NCBI RefSeq assembly: GCF_000281065.1
Contig: NZ_AKKK01000007.1
Coordinates: forward strand, 42,740-106,739
Reading direction: 5' to 3'
DNA: 64,000 bases
Source of the DNA: Arthrobacter sp. M2012083
GTDB taxonomy: Bacteria > Actinomycetota > Actinomycetes > Actinomycetales > Micrococcaceae
The stretch's first letter is position 1; every line of letters starts with the position of its first letter. A program made the translations under genes and the position numbers. Below are positions 16,901 through 23,566 of this stretch, piece by piece. The notes under the pieces are model-generated. The model had not been told where the DNA came from, ran no database searches, and worked only from the letters and a program-made list of their open reading frames with translations.

Positions 16901-18862
16901 GGCCTCGACCATGGCTACGTGCCCTTTGACGGCATCGCCTTGACGGATACTTTCCAGCTCAATGAGTCCGACGGTGCCTTCGACTCCGTCGTGTTCCCCG
17001 AGAACTCAGAGCGCGTTCAGCGGCAGAAGAACCAGGACATCCGTGTCATTATCATGAACCCGCCATACTCGGCCGGCCAAAGTAGCGCCAATGACAACAA
17101 CCAAAACCAGAAGTACCCTGTCTTAGATTCGTCCATTGCAGAGACCTATGCCAAAGAGTCGACTGGGACGCTGAAGAACAAGCTCTACGATTCCTACATT
17201 CGCGGGATCCGCTGGGCATCCAACCGGATCAAGGACGACGGTGTTATAGCCTTCGTCTCCAACGGAAGCTTCATCGATAGTAATAACGCTGACGGCATAC
17301 GCAAGACCTTCGCGAATGAGTTCAGCAGAATCTTTGTCTACAACCTTCGTGGGAATCAACGGACATCCGGGGAAACTTCGCGGAAGGAGGGGGGAAAGAT
17401 ATTCGGAAGTGGCTCTCGCACTCAAGTCGCCATCGCGGTCCTCATCAAGAACTCAACCCATGTTGGCCCAGCAGACATCCGATACCGTGACATCGGCGAC
17501 TACCTTAGCCGGGATGAAAAGTTCGATCTTCTTGAGATCGAACAATCCCTCGAAGGAACCGAGTGGGAAACCGTCACGCCGAACGAGCAGGGCGACTGGA
17601 TCAATCATCGTGATGAAGACTTTGAAGCCTTCCAGCCAATTGGGGACAAGGCATCCAAAGGCAAATCAACCACAACGGGAGTTTTCGAGAACTACTCAAA
17701 TGGACTAACGACGAGTCGTGATGCGTGGGTTTTTAACTACTCGAGATCCAAGGCTGTTTCCAACGTCCAGTCCATGGTTGGAGTGTACGAGATGGACCGG
17801 CTCGCCCACTTCTCCATGGACCCGTCAGCTCGTCCCATGGTGATACAAACCAACGATGATCCGAAAGCAATATCTTGGAGCGCCGGGCTTAAGGAAAGTC
17901 TTCGACGCAACATCCAAATTGATGTTTCGAACCCAACGACCGTTCTCAGTACCTACCGGCCCTTTAGTGTTCAGCATGTGGTCTTCGAGCGACCGGTCAT
18001 TGAGCGCGTCAATCAATGGCCAAAAATGATGCCCCCCGGAACGCTGGACAACATGTCCATCATGATGCCGCAGGGCGCCTCGGCTGCTGCATTCTCTGCT
18101 CTCGCGGTTCGGCACATACCTGCATTGACACCTAATGGCGGGAACCAAGCCTTCAGCCTCTACTCGTACGAGCAGGTCCTCAGTGAGGAGCAGGACGGCC
18201 TCTTCGCGGCTTCCGACGACATCGTCGTCGACGGTTACCGCCGCAAGGACAACATCACAGATGCGACCCTCGCGACGTATAGAGGCTTCTACGAGGATTC
18301 GCAGATCGACAAGGAAAGCATCTTCTTCTACGTTTACGGTCTCCTCCACAGCCCGGAATACAAGGAACGGTATAAGCAAGATCTGATGAAGATGCTGCCG
18401 CGGATCCCGAAGGTCAAAGACTTTTGGGGCTATAGCCAAGCTGGAGGAGCCCTCGCCAAACTGCACCTCGACTATGAAACAGTGACGCCGTACCCCCTGG
18501 AGGAGATCACCAAGGGAGCCCCCGGTGGCGATGAGTACGACTTCTACCGGGTCAACAAGCTGTCGTTCGGGGCCAGGAAGGACCGCTCAAACATCGTCTA
18601 CAACCAGCGGATCACTCTTGGTGGAATCCCGGACGAAGCCTACGATTACCAGGTCAACGGAAAGTCTGCGCTCGAATGGATCATTGACCGGTATCAGGTC
18701 ACCACCCACAAGGACTCGCACATCATCAACGATCCCAACGACTACTGCCGTGAGGTAGGCGACCCTCGTTACATTCTGGATCTCATCAAACGCATCGTTA
18801 CCGTTTCCGTAGAAACGGGGAAGATTGTGGCTCAGCTGCCCGCTTTGGAGGTAGCGGAATGA
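13976..18862 (+). CDS. Single-chain type ISP restriction-modification enzyme (nuclease, helicase/translocase, N6-adenine methyltransferase, TRD)
   Basis: About 1628 residues. Domains in order: Mrr-like nuclease (GIDLVAERQDGG then AIQCKFY, the D-QxK core, about residues 60-80); superfamily 2 translocase with ACGTGKT (about 195), DEAH in IICDEAHRTTG (about 325), MTATPRLF (motif III) and a motif VI GRVMRISKGK; a coupler region; gamma-class N6-adenine methyltransferase with motif I EPFVGTGTF (about 915) and catalytic NPPY (about 1027); and a C-terminal specificity domain. This is the LlaBIII/LlaGI-type architecture. The best start is TTG 13976 (GGGGGT upstream, then ATTFDVLLDSYRDLADSERM in line with relatives); an upstream ATG at 13916 adds 20 atypical residues. 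It protects against foreign DNA. Confidence 0.9.
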   Translation: MATTFDVLLDSYRDLADSERMKGNYFEQLVGRYLEKDGVQAPQYRNVWLWRDWPDRDGKKDNGIDLVAERQDGGFTAIQCKFYAEGHRIQKQDVDSFISASGKPPFTHRLIVDTTGRDWSANAEEMLDDQHIPIQRIGLTDFRNSNIDWATYELTDPSKAPKLHDKKQLRTHQHEAVNAAMKGFETHHRGKLIMACGTGKTFTALKIAERFAEQESHVRVLFLVPSLALMSQSLKEWSDETTQTMHAYAVCSDTKVGRQKNSDITDVAIHDLQIPATTDGATLLEAMGTREPDEGMTVVFSTYQSIDAVAQAQKAGLPDFDLIICDEAHRTTGATLAGSEDSHFVKVHRNDVVAGAKRLYMTATPRLFNDDTKNKALERDAILCSMDDETMYGPVFYRIGFGEAVTKKLLTDYKVLVLGVDETQVVSSFQDQLADSNMELQIDDVAKLIGCWNGLAKRRSGAHEVSFGNDLAPMKRAVAFNRDIKSSRLVESEFEELVRVHLTNLDNDDPTDDLKVEVKHVDGGFNAITRAERLDWLKEDLDTPEDQPVCRILTNARCLTEGVDVPSLDAVLFLNPRNSMVDVIQAVGRVMRISKGKQFGYIILPIAIPEGMSTSEALRDNNRYKVVWQVLQALRAHDERMDAAINQIELNAKAPESILVDTVDLSPKKKARTNVGRNTGGRDHNGGGTGDDQTTGPEYVQPELQFPVGEWKDSVYAKIVDKCGNRMYWGDWSKDIADIANKHIVLINNLLAGANPEHRKAFDDFIEGLQENLNPEIDQAQAVEMLAQHLVTKPVFDAMFSDSNFTEHNPVSLAMQNILNKLDENSAFEKERVGLEKFYESVRARVKSIDNAAAKQKIILELYDNFFRNAFPRVADRLGIVFTPVPVVDYILRSADAALRLEFGKSLSDEGVSILEPFVGTGTFVTRLLQSGLIKPKDLRRKYAQELFANEIVLLSYYIAAINIETVFAEESTKHGLDHGYVPFDGIALTDTFQLNESDGAFDSVVFPENSERVQRQKNQDIRVIIMNPPYSAGQSSANDNNQNQKYPVLDSSIAETYAKESTGTLKNKLYDSYIRGIRWASNRIKDDGVIAFVSNGSFIDSNNADGIRKTFANEFSRIFVYNLRGNQRTSGETSRKEGGKIFGSGSRTQVAIAVLIKNSTHVGPADIRYRDIGDYLSRDEKFDLLEIEQSLEGTEWETVTPNEQGDWINHRDEDFEAFQPIGDKASKGKSTTTGVFENYSNGLTTSRDAWVFNYSRSKAVSNVQSMVGVYEMDRLAHFSMDPSARPMVIQTNDDPKAISWSAGLKESLRRNIQIDVSNPTTVLSTYRPFSVQHVVFERPVIERVNQWPKMMPPGTLDNMSIMMPQGASAAAFSALAVRHIPALTPNGGNQAFSLYSYEQVLSEEQDGLFAASDDIVVDGYRRKDNITDATLATYRGFYEDSQIDKESIFFYVYGLLHSPEYKERYKQDLMKMLPRIPKVKDFWGYSQAGGALAKLHLDYETVTPYPLEEITKGAPGGDEYDFYRVNKLSFGARKDRSNIVYNQRITLGGIPDEAYDYQVNGKSALEWIIDRYQVTTHKDSHIINDPNDYCREVGDPRYILDLIKRIVTVSVETGKIVAQLPALEVAE

Positions 18863-18963
18863 CCCTGAACTAGTGCTCTGCCGCCCGGGGACATCGTTTG
18901 AGTGCAGTCCGGTTCAGTTCGCCGCGTTTCAGCCTGGATGTCATAGGGGCTCGTAGTATCGCG

Positions 18964-19488
18964 TTAGTGTCTTCCGTTGGCGAAGGGCAAGCAACCGTGG
19001 GCTAGCTCAAAGAGTCCCAACAGTTTGTCCTCCAGTAGCTTGCCGGGGATGCCAGGGGTTTGTTTCCAAGTGACTGTGAGGTCTTTGACATCCTCCAATT
19101 GCCATATGCGGTTCCCGCCTTCATGCGAGACGCCGTTTTGGCCGTGGCCGTAGCGTTGATAGGCGCTAAGTCGGCCTCTTAAAGTTGTCTTATTCTCCGA
19201 GGTGAGTCCCGCTGCTCCTATGTACATGATGGGAGTTTCGTTTACCCACCGGTGGTATAGGTGCGAGCTCGGACTAGTCGTCGGATCTTTCCTGTACGTT
19301 CCGCCCGTGCTGTGTTCGAGAAACGATGGTGAGCCGCTAGCTGGCCGGAGGATGACATAAACACCGAACTCTTTAGGCGGCTCTTTGCGGTTCATGGTCC
19401 AAAAGTTTCTGGGTACCCCGAAGTCCATCGCTTCAAGAACGGTCAGATCAAGCATGGGTTCAGTGTTGCAGGTATAAGAGCCGTGCAT
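18964..19488 (-). CDS. GIY-YIG-like nuclease-fold protein
   Basis: The 174-residue product contains GVYVIL (about residue 43), PIMYIGAAG (about 87) with LRGRLSAYQRYGHG, and a C-terminal LLEDKLLGLFELAHG followed by LPFANGRH. These match, in order, the GVYxI, YIG, R-x3-Y and E-x-LL-x2-F elements of small GIY-YIG domains. It converges with the restriction-modification gene and is likely part of the same defence island, either as an additional nuclease or as a repair factor. GGAG lies just before the ATG at 19488. No accessory DNA-binding domain is evident. Confidence 0.65.
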   Translation of the reverse strand: MHGSYTCNTEPMLDLTVLEAMDFGVPRNFWTMNRKEPPKEFGVYVILRPASGSPSFLEHSTGGTYRKDPTTSPSSHLYHRWVNETPIMYIGAAGLTSENKTTLRGRLSAYQRYGHGQNGVSHEGGNRIWQLEDVKDLTVTWKQTPGIPGKLLEDKLLGLFELAHGCLPFANGRH

Positions 19489-19586
19489 CCACTCCGCTGA
19501 ACATGCGAACGAGGTGCTCGAGGGCGCACCTCAAAAACGACCGTTTATGCCCGCCTGTCGGTTTCCCATCACAGTACACTTGCACT

Positions 19587-19618
19587 ACTCGACTGCGAAA
19601 ACTCATAACTCAACTGCG
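19587..19618 (+). repeat. Pair of 11-bp direct repeats, 21-bp period
   Basis: ACTCGACTGCG (19587-19597) and ACTCAACTGCG (19608-19618) differ at one position and start 21 bases apart, i.e. on the same face of the helix. They lie 60 bases upstream of the membrane protein/recombinase pair and could be an operator or part of a recombination site. Confidence 0.4.
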
Positions 19619-19678
19619 TAAAGTTCTATAGTCAAAAGGTCGGGGAGGACGTTTTTGACGTGACTTTGAGGAGAAACC

Positions 19679-20302
19679 ATGACGGCGGATGACTGGGCAA
19701 GGATCATCACTGCGATCGCTGGCGTTTTCGGCTTGCTGGTCAGCGTCGTCGCGGCGGTGCGTACAGCTACCAATCGCGAGACGGTCGCGCAGCGTCGCGC
19801 GTCCGAGTCGTTGGCCCTGCTGAAATCCTGGGAAGAAACCCAGCTCAATGATGAAAATCAAAGAGACGTTCGGGCAAGGGAAGCCCTGCGTCAAGAATTG
19901 TTAGACCGAGCCCTTCATTTCACCCAGATATACGTTGCCTCGACGAGGCCTGTCTACACGAGCTATTGGCAGCCGATTGGGTTCGGGGTGTTCGGGCTCT
20001 TGTGGGTCTGGGGAGTAGCCCAAAGTCCACTCGGCCCATCCGCTTCGTCATCCTGGCTGGTTCTGGTTTATCTCATGCTAGGTGTTTTTGTCGGTGGGTT
20101 CGCTGTGTTCATGTACGTCCGAGTTTCCCGGCACAAAGAAGAGGTGAGAGCTCGCCGCAAAGCAGGAAGCCGCGCTGCCACTAAGCCTCGGGAGCGGTCA
20201 AAGCCTAAGAATCGACCAGCATCCTTTGAGCCAGCTTCAGATGTGGGACCAAACCAAGAACCGGCGCAAACTCCGGTGGCCAAACAAATGGAAGGGCGAT
20301 GA
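19679..20302 (+). CDS. Two-to-three-TM membrane protein coupled to a serine recombinase
   Basis: The 207-residue protein has an N-terminal membrane segment (ITAIAGVFGLLVSVVAAV, about residues 10-28), a charged coiled region (about 35-80), two more membrane segments (about 98-150) and a long basic, Pro/Lys/Arg-rich tail. GAGGAG lies before the ATG. The stop codon is one base from the GTG of the recombinase, so the two are translated together. This pairing is unusual; no family was recognised. The first 30 residues recall small membrane proteins that tether soluble partners. Confidence 0.65.
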   Translation: MTADDWARIITAIAGVFGLLVSVVAAVRTATNRETVAQRRASESLALLKSWEETQLNDENQRDVRAREALRQELLDRALHFTQIYVASTRPVYTSYWQPIGFGVFGLLWVWGVAQSPLGPSASSSWLVLVYLMLGVFVGGFAVFMYVRVSRHKEEVRARRKAGSRAATKPRERSKPKNRPASFEPASDVGPNQEPAQTPVAKQMEGR

Positions 20303-20303
20303 T

Positions 20304-20879
20304 GTGGTGACCCTGCTGGGGTACTCGCGGGTTAGTACAACCGATCAGAATGTGGATCTGCAGCACGATGCCTTGAAAGAGGCCGGTGTATACCGAATCT
20401 GGACGGATTACGCCTCCGGCGCGACAGCCGACCGCCCACAATGGCAAGACTGCTTGGATCATCTGCAACCGGGAAATGTGCTGGTGGTTAATGACTTATC
20501 GCGGCTTGGAAGGAATACCGCCGACCTAGCCGGCATCGTGAAGACACTGGCAGAAAGGAACGTTGGCCTGAGGTCGTTGACGGAAACGTGGCTGGACACT
20601 ACGAATTCCCAAGGGCTGCTGATGTTCCACTTCTTTTCAGCCATTGCAGAGTACGAACGGAACAGACTGAGAGAGCGGACCTTGGCCGGCCTGGCAGCTG
20701 CGAAGGCTCGGGGGAGGGTCGGAGGCCGCCCTACGAAAATGACTGCCGACAAATCCTCTATCGCACGCGATATGCGGTCTAAGGGCAGGACCATCAAGGA
20801 TATCGCTAGAACTATTGATGTCAGCGAGGCAACCGTCGTCAGGGATCTTGCCCGCCAACGAAAGGTCCAACAGCTCTAG
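20304..20879 (+). CDS. Serine recombinase (resolvase/invertase family)
   Basis: With the GTG at 20304 the product has 191 residues, the standard length of small resolvases/invertases. The catalytic Ser is in YSRVST, DLSRLGRN is the conserved arginine motif, YERNRLRERTLAGLAAAK is the long E helix, and a C-terminal Hin-type HTH (TIKDIARTIDVSEATVVRDL) is present. GGAAGGG upstream supports this start. The likely role is resolution of plasmid multimers or inversion/integration of a segment of this accessory island. No inverted repeats of a transposon were recognised around it. Confidence 0.9.
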   Translation: MVTLLGYSRVSTTDQNVDLQHDALKEAGVYRIWTDYASGATADRPQWQDCLDHLQPGNVLVVNDLSRLGRNTADLAGIVKTLAERNVGLRSLTETWLDTTNSQGLLMFHFFSAIAEYERNRLRERTLAGLAAAKARGRVGGRPTKMTADKSSIARDMRSKGRTIKDIARTIDVSEATVVRDLARQRKVQQL

Positions 20880-20977
20880 ACCCGCGGGAGGTTCAGAGAG
20901 ACTTCCTGCCAGGAATCCCTGGATGGAAGGTGTGGGAGGTGCTTGAGCCCCGGGGAAAAGCGTCGGCGGCCGAAACG

Positions 20978-21949
20978 TCAGGATGCATCGGAGGCCTCGT
21001 CGTCCAGATGATCCCAGGGATCTTCGACAATCCATTCAGCCCATTCGAGCAGTTCTGCGGCCGTTGTTCCGTGCAAGGTCGCAACTTCCACGGCGCAGGC
21101 GTATCCGCCGTTCTGTGGGAGGGAAGATCGAAGCTGGCCGTTCAGCCGTTTAACGGCTGCTGTGATCGCTGATTCGTTGAAAGCCGCGGCGTTGTTGTCC
21201 CAAAGTCCGCAGGCTTTGGCCGACGCCTCTGTGAGCATGGGGATGTAGACGACTCTCTTGTCGTTTCCGCCCAAATACCAGTTGCGCGCTGCGGCTACGA
21301 GCCGGACTTCGGGGTCCGAGGTTTCTCCTTGCATGTATTTCTTGGCCAGCTTCCTTATGACAGTCGCCGCCTTAGGGAGAACATCCTTCTCGAGTTTGTC
21401 CGGGTGTGGAACCCGTGCATACCGCGCGCCGGCCCATCGCCCAAAACTCGCCCGCTGCGGGGCTGACAATGGATGCAGTACCTCAACTGTCGGATGCAAC
21501 AGGGCGGTCTTGTCTACGCTGGTGACGAAACGCAGATCGGCAACCGGAAGTTTTCCATCCATGACCGGAAGTTTGTTTCCGTTCGGAAAAGGAAAGTAAC
21601 GGGGGGAGCGTGGTCCTGAGGTGAGCTTCTGCCATTCATCTTTGGCGACGTACTTCACCGGACACACAACCAGGCAGGGTTCGGTCGCAGGTTCCCTGAC
21701 AATGTCACAGTCCTGCGTAACGACGACGTACCAGCCGACGTCACTCTCGATGCTCAGGGACCATACCTCTTCGCCGGGCTCCCGCGAAGGGGAACCCTCA
21801 TGCTCGGCTTTGGAATGCCACGCAGCGCTTGCACCAACTCCGACGATATTGACCGCTCCCAGGGAGATGACGTCTCCCTGGGAGATGTTCTGGAGGATCG
21901 CCTCGACCTTTCGCGGGTCAAGCGATGGTTGTGCGGCGTTCGTGGTCAA
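20978..21949 (-). CDS. Uncharacterised protein with a VVTQDCDI motif
   Basis: A 323-residue soluble protein starting with TTG. The clearest signature is WYVVVTQDCDIV around residue 88, followed by CLVVCPVKYV. I have seen QDCD-type domains in uncharacterised proteins of mobile islands, but cannot name a function. It contains a mid-region rich in basic and aromatic residues (RWAGARYARVPHPDKLEKDV) and an acidic C-terminus (EWIVEDPWDHLDDEASD). It follows the MerR-HTH gene by 35 bases on the same strand, so the two are likely an operon. Confidence 0.65.
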   Translation of the reverse strand: MTTNAAQPSLDPRKVEAILQNISQGDVISLGAVNIVGVGASAAWHSKAEHEGSPSREPGEEVWSLSIESDVGWYVVVTQDCDIVREPATEPCLVVCPVKYVAKDEWQKLTSGPRSPRYFPFPNGNKLPVMDGKLPVADLRFVTSVDKTALLHPTVEVLHPLSAPQRASFGRWAGARYARVPHPDKLEKDVLPKAATVIRKLAKKYMQGETSDPEVRLVAAARNWYLGGNDKRVVYIPMLTEASAKACGLWDNNAAAFNESAITAAVKRLNGQLRSSLPQNGGYACAVEVATLHGTTAAELLEWAEWIVEDPWDHLDDEASDAS

Positions 21950-21984
21950 TCTTCTACTCTCTCGTAACAGGACCGGGCCTTCGT

Positions 21985-22392
21985 CTAGGCGGACGCTACC
22001 AGAACCCGCTTGGCGTGGCCCAGAACCTCATCAAAAGCAGAACCGGGATTACGGGATTCAGATCCCCCGCTCTCCGGAAGCGTTGCCTTCTCGGTGGTTC
22101 TCACGCTCCTCAGCTGCTCACGTAGCGCGGACTGTGGGCTGGGGACAATGTCAGGTCCTGCCACGAGGCGGTTCCTCCGCCCCGGAGGCGGGCCTTGAAG
22201 CCGGTTCCGGGGAGTCAGTTCCGAAGCCAGTGCGGCTTGGGTTTCATCGATGTTATAGCGACGGTGGCCCTTGGGTGTGGTGTCAAAGGGGATCAGTCCT
22301 TCGCGGGCGTATCTACCTACGGTGTCTACGGAGATGCCCAAGGCGCTTGCAACTTCCTTCGGAAGATGGGTGCGGGAAATCGCGGCATTCAT
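21985..22392 (-). CDS. MerR-type HTH DNA-binding protein
   Basis: The 135-residue protein begins with a MerR/excisionase-type HTH: EVASALGISVDTVGRYAREG followed by the wing LIPFDTTPKGHRRY. After residue 55 it is low in predicted structure with several Pro/Arg stretches and no metal-binding cysteines, so it is not a metal sensor. GAAGGA precedes the ATG. A promoter-like TTGACA (22534-22539, minus strand) and CATGAT (22511-22516) lie upstream, with the 9-bp repeats between them and the gene. It probably controls its own operon with the QDCD-motif gene. Confidence 0.75.
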   Translation of the reverse strand: MNAAISRTHLPKEVASALGISVDTVGRYAREGLIPFDTTPKGHRRYNIDETQAALASELTPRNRLQGPPPGRRNRLVAGPDIVPSPQSALREQLRSVRTTEKATLPESGGSESRNPGSAFDEVLGHAKRVLVASA

Positions 22393-22443
22393 GGTGTGTG
22401 TCCTTCAGCTGACATGCGCGGTGTCGTAGGGTCGGTGTATCGT

Positions 22444-22515
22444 TTAGCGCTTTATGCAGGGTTTACAGCTTTTACGGGTTCTGCACGGTTTGCAGGGTTT
22501 GCAGGTTTTCATCAT
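22444..22515 (-). CDS. Possible 23-residue Cys-Lys-Pro repeat peptide
   Basis: The frame MMKTCKPCKPCRTRKSCKPC plus IKR reads straight through the 9-bp repeats. No ribosome site is visible, and the start lies close to the presumed -10 box, so translation is doubtful. It may simply be the by-product of a DNA repeat with regulatory function. Confidence 0.2.
   Translation of the reverse strand: MMKTCKPCKPCRTRKSCKPCIKR
22455..22508 (+). repeat. Six 9-bp tandem repeats
   Basis: Nine-base units run without gaps: TGCAGGGTT, TACAGCTTT, TACGGGTTC, TGCACGGTT, TGCAGGGTT, TGCAGGTTT. They lie in the presumed 5' untranslated region of the MerR-HTH gene and may be regulator-binding sites or iterons. Confidence 0.6.
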
Positions 22516-22620
22516 GTGCGTGTATGAATTCAATGTCAACCCAATGTCAGGAACGTCATCTTTTCGAGACCTGCTCCCAGCCAACCGACGCTGACCGCGA
22601 GACAGACCGCCCCCCGATCC

Positions 22621-22794
22621 CGGGTGATTCGAAACCGTGTCCGCTTTGACCGTTTGACCCAGAGGGTACCGATCGTGGCCGAACGCCTGGACGAGGGCAC
22701 CCCTGACCGGCATCTGCTGATAGCCCGTTGGGGTTTGGCGCCGTCCTGGGTAAAAGACACCAAGATGGGCTCCAAACTTCTCTGCACTAACTGA
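22621..22794 (+). pseudogene. Remnant of an SRAP/YedK (HMCES-type) gene
   Basis: In one plus-strand frame the sequence reads VPIVAERLDEGTPDRHLLIA, then RWGLAPSWVKDTKMGSKL and soon a stop. RWGLxPSWxKD is the hallmark central motif of the SOS-response-associated peptidase family, which protects abasic sites in single-stranded DNA. There is no N-terminal catalytic Cys (MCGRF) start and the HxR C-terminal motif is missing, so only a middle fragment of about 58 codons survives. Confidence 0.6.
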
Positions 22795-22990
22795 TACGTT
22801 CGCGCATGTTGACACGCGTACTGTACCGAAGATTGCATCCGCAACAGGCAGTTCTTGCAAGACTTTTGGGACTACATACGGGACGGTTATGTCTCGGGGA
22901 TTCAGATGGGTGGGGGGATCCCATAGAGGGTGTCCCACTTCTAAGGAAGTGGGGCACTGCTCTTCGTCTGAGCCTGACTGCAGTTGCGTG

Positions 22991-23191
22991 CTAGTCGTCC
23001 TGCAGGTCTTCGACGGCCCAGGTCAGGAGGGTGAGCTCGAAAGGATGCGGCCTGAGGGCTTCGTGCACGTAGGCGTCCAGTTCCAAGGCGTTGGCGTTTC
23101 CTCCCTCCGCCCAGTATTTGATCCATAGCTGCTCCAGCGTGAAGCCATCCTGCTCAAGCAGGTTGCGTGCTGTCTGCCTCGGGTCGCTCAT
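22991..23191 (-). CDS. Small conserved actinobacterial protein
   Basis: With the ATG at 23191 the product has 66 residues beginning MSDPRQTARNLLEQDGFTLE and ending HPFELTLLTWAVEDLQDD. It is an all-helical, acidic protein of the kind found in many Arthrobacter genomes without assigned function. It diverges from the copper-region MFS gene. No catalytic residues are evident. Confidence 0.7.
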   Translation of the reverse strand: MSDPRQTARNLLEQDGFTLEQLWIKYWAEGGNANALELDAYVHEALRPHPFELTLLTWAVEDLQDD

Positions 23192-23493
23192 TCCTGAATT
23201 CCCAGCGCTCTTTACGGGCCTCCTACGCACTGACTAAATCATCAGTCTGCTTACTAATTAACGTACAGGGGCTCGCTTTTCGGAACAACCAGGCCGTGAT
23301 GCGGGCAGAAGCCATGTCCCCAAAAACCCGTGGATCCTCGAAGGCGGGACACCCAGGGGGGCGCCGCTGCCCACTTCAGCAACCTCCGGCACTTCAGGCG
23401 GCGCTGAGCGCCGGATCTTTTGTGGGGGCGTCGGCCGCGAAACACGCATCCTAATACCCGCCCGGGGTATCAAGCATGTGAGACGATGCATTA
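23192..23493. other. Intergenic stretch before the first copper-type promoter
   Basis: No gene is supported. The right part carries a first CsoR-type palindrome AATACCCGCCCGGGGTAT at 23453-23470. Confidence 0.5.
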
Positions 23494-23522
23494 TTGACAC
23501 CCATACCCCCTATGGGTATACC
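23494..23522 (+). promoter_or_regulatory. CsoR-type operator embedded in a promoter (MFS/USP operon)
   Basis: TTGACA (23494-23499) and TATACC (23517-23522) are separated by 17 bases that contain CCCATACCCCCTATGGG, a palindrome of the copper-sensing CsoR operator type. An auxiliary palindrome is at 23453-23470. Binding between -35 and -10 would shut off transcription in low copper. Confidence 0.7.
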
Positions 23523-23566
23523 CTGCATCTAGTCGGTATCTCCGGCAGTTCTCAGGAGGAAGATAA

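Noticed and set aside
19500..20900. Transposon carrying the serine recombinase
   Set aside because: No terminal inverted repeats or transposase were found; the recombinase has the size of a resolvase/invertase, so only the recombinase is listed.
22444..22938. 164-codon minus-strand frame
   Set aside because: It runs antisense across the SRAP relic and has no ribosome site; only the 23-residue end overlapping the repeats is listed, at low confidence.
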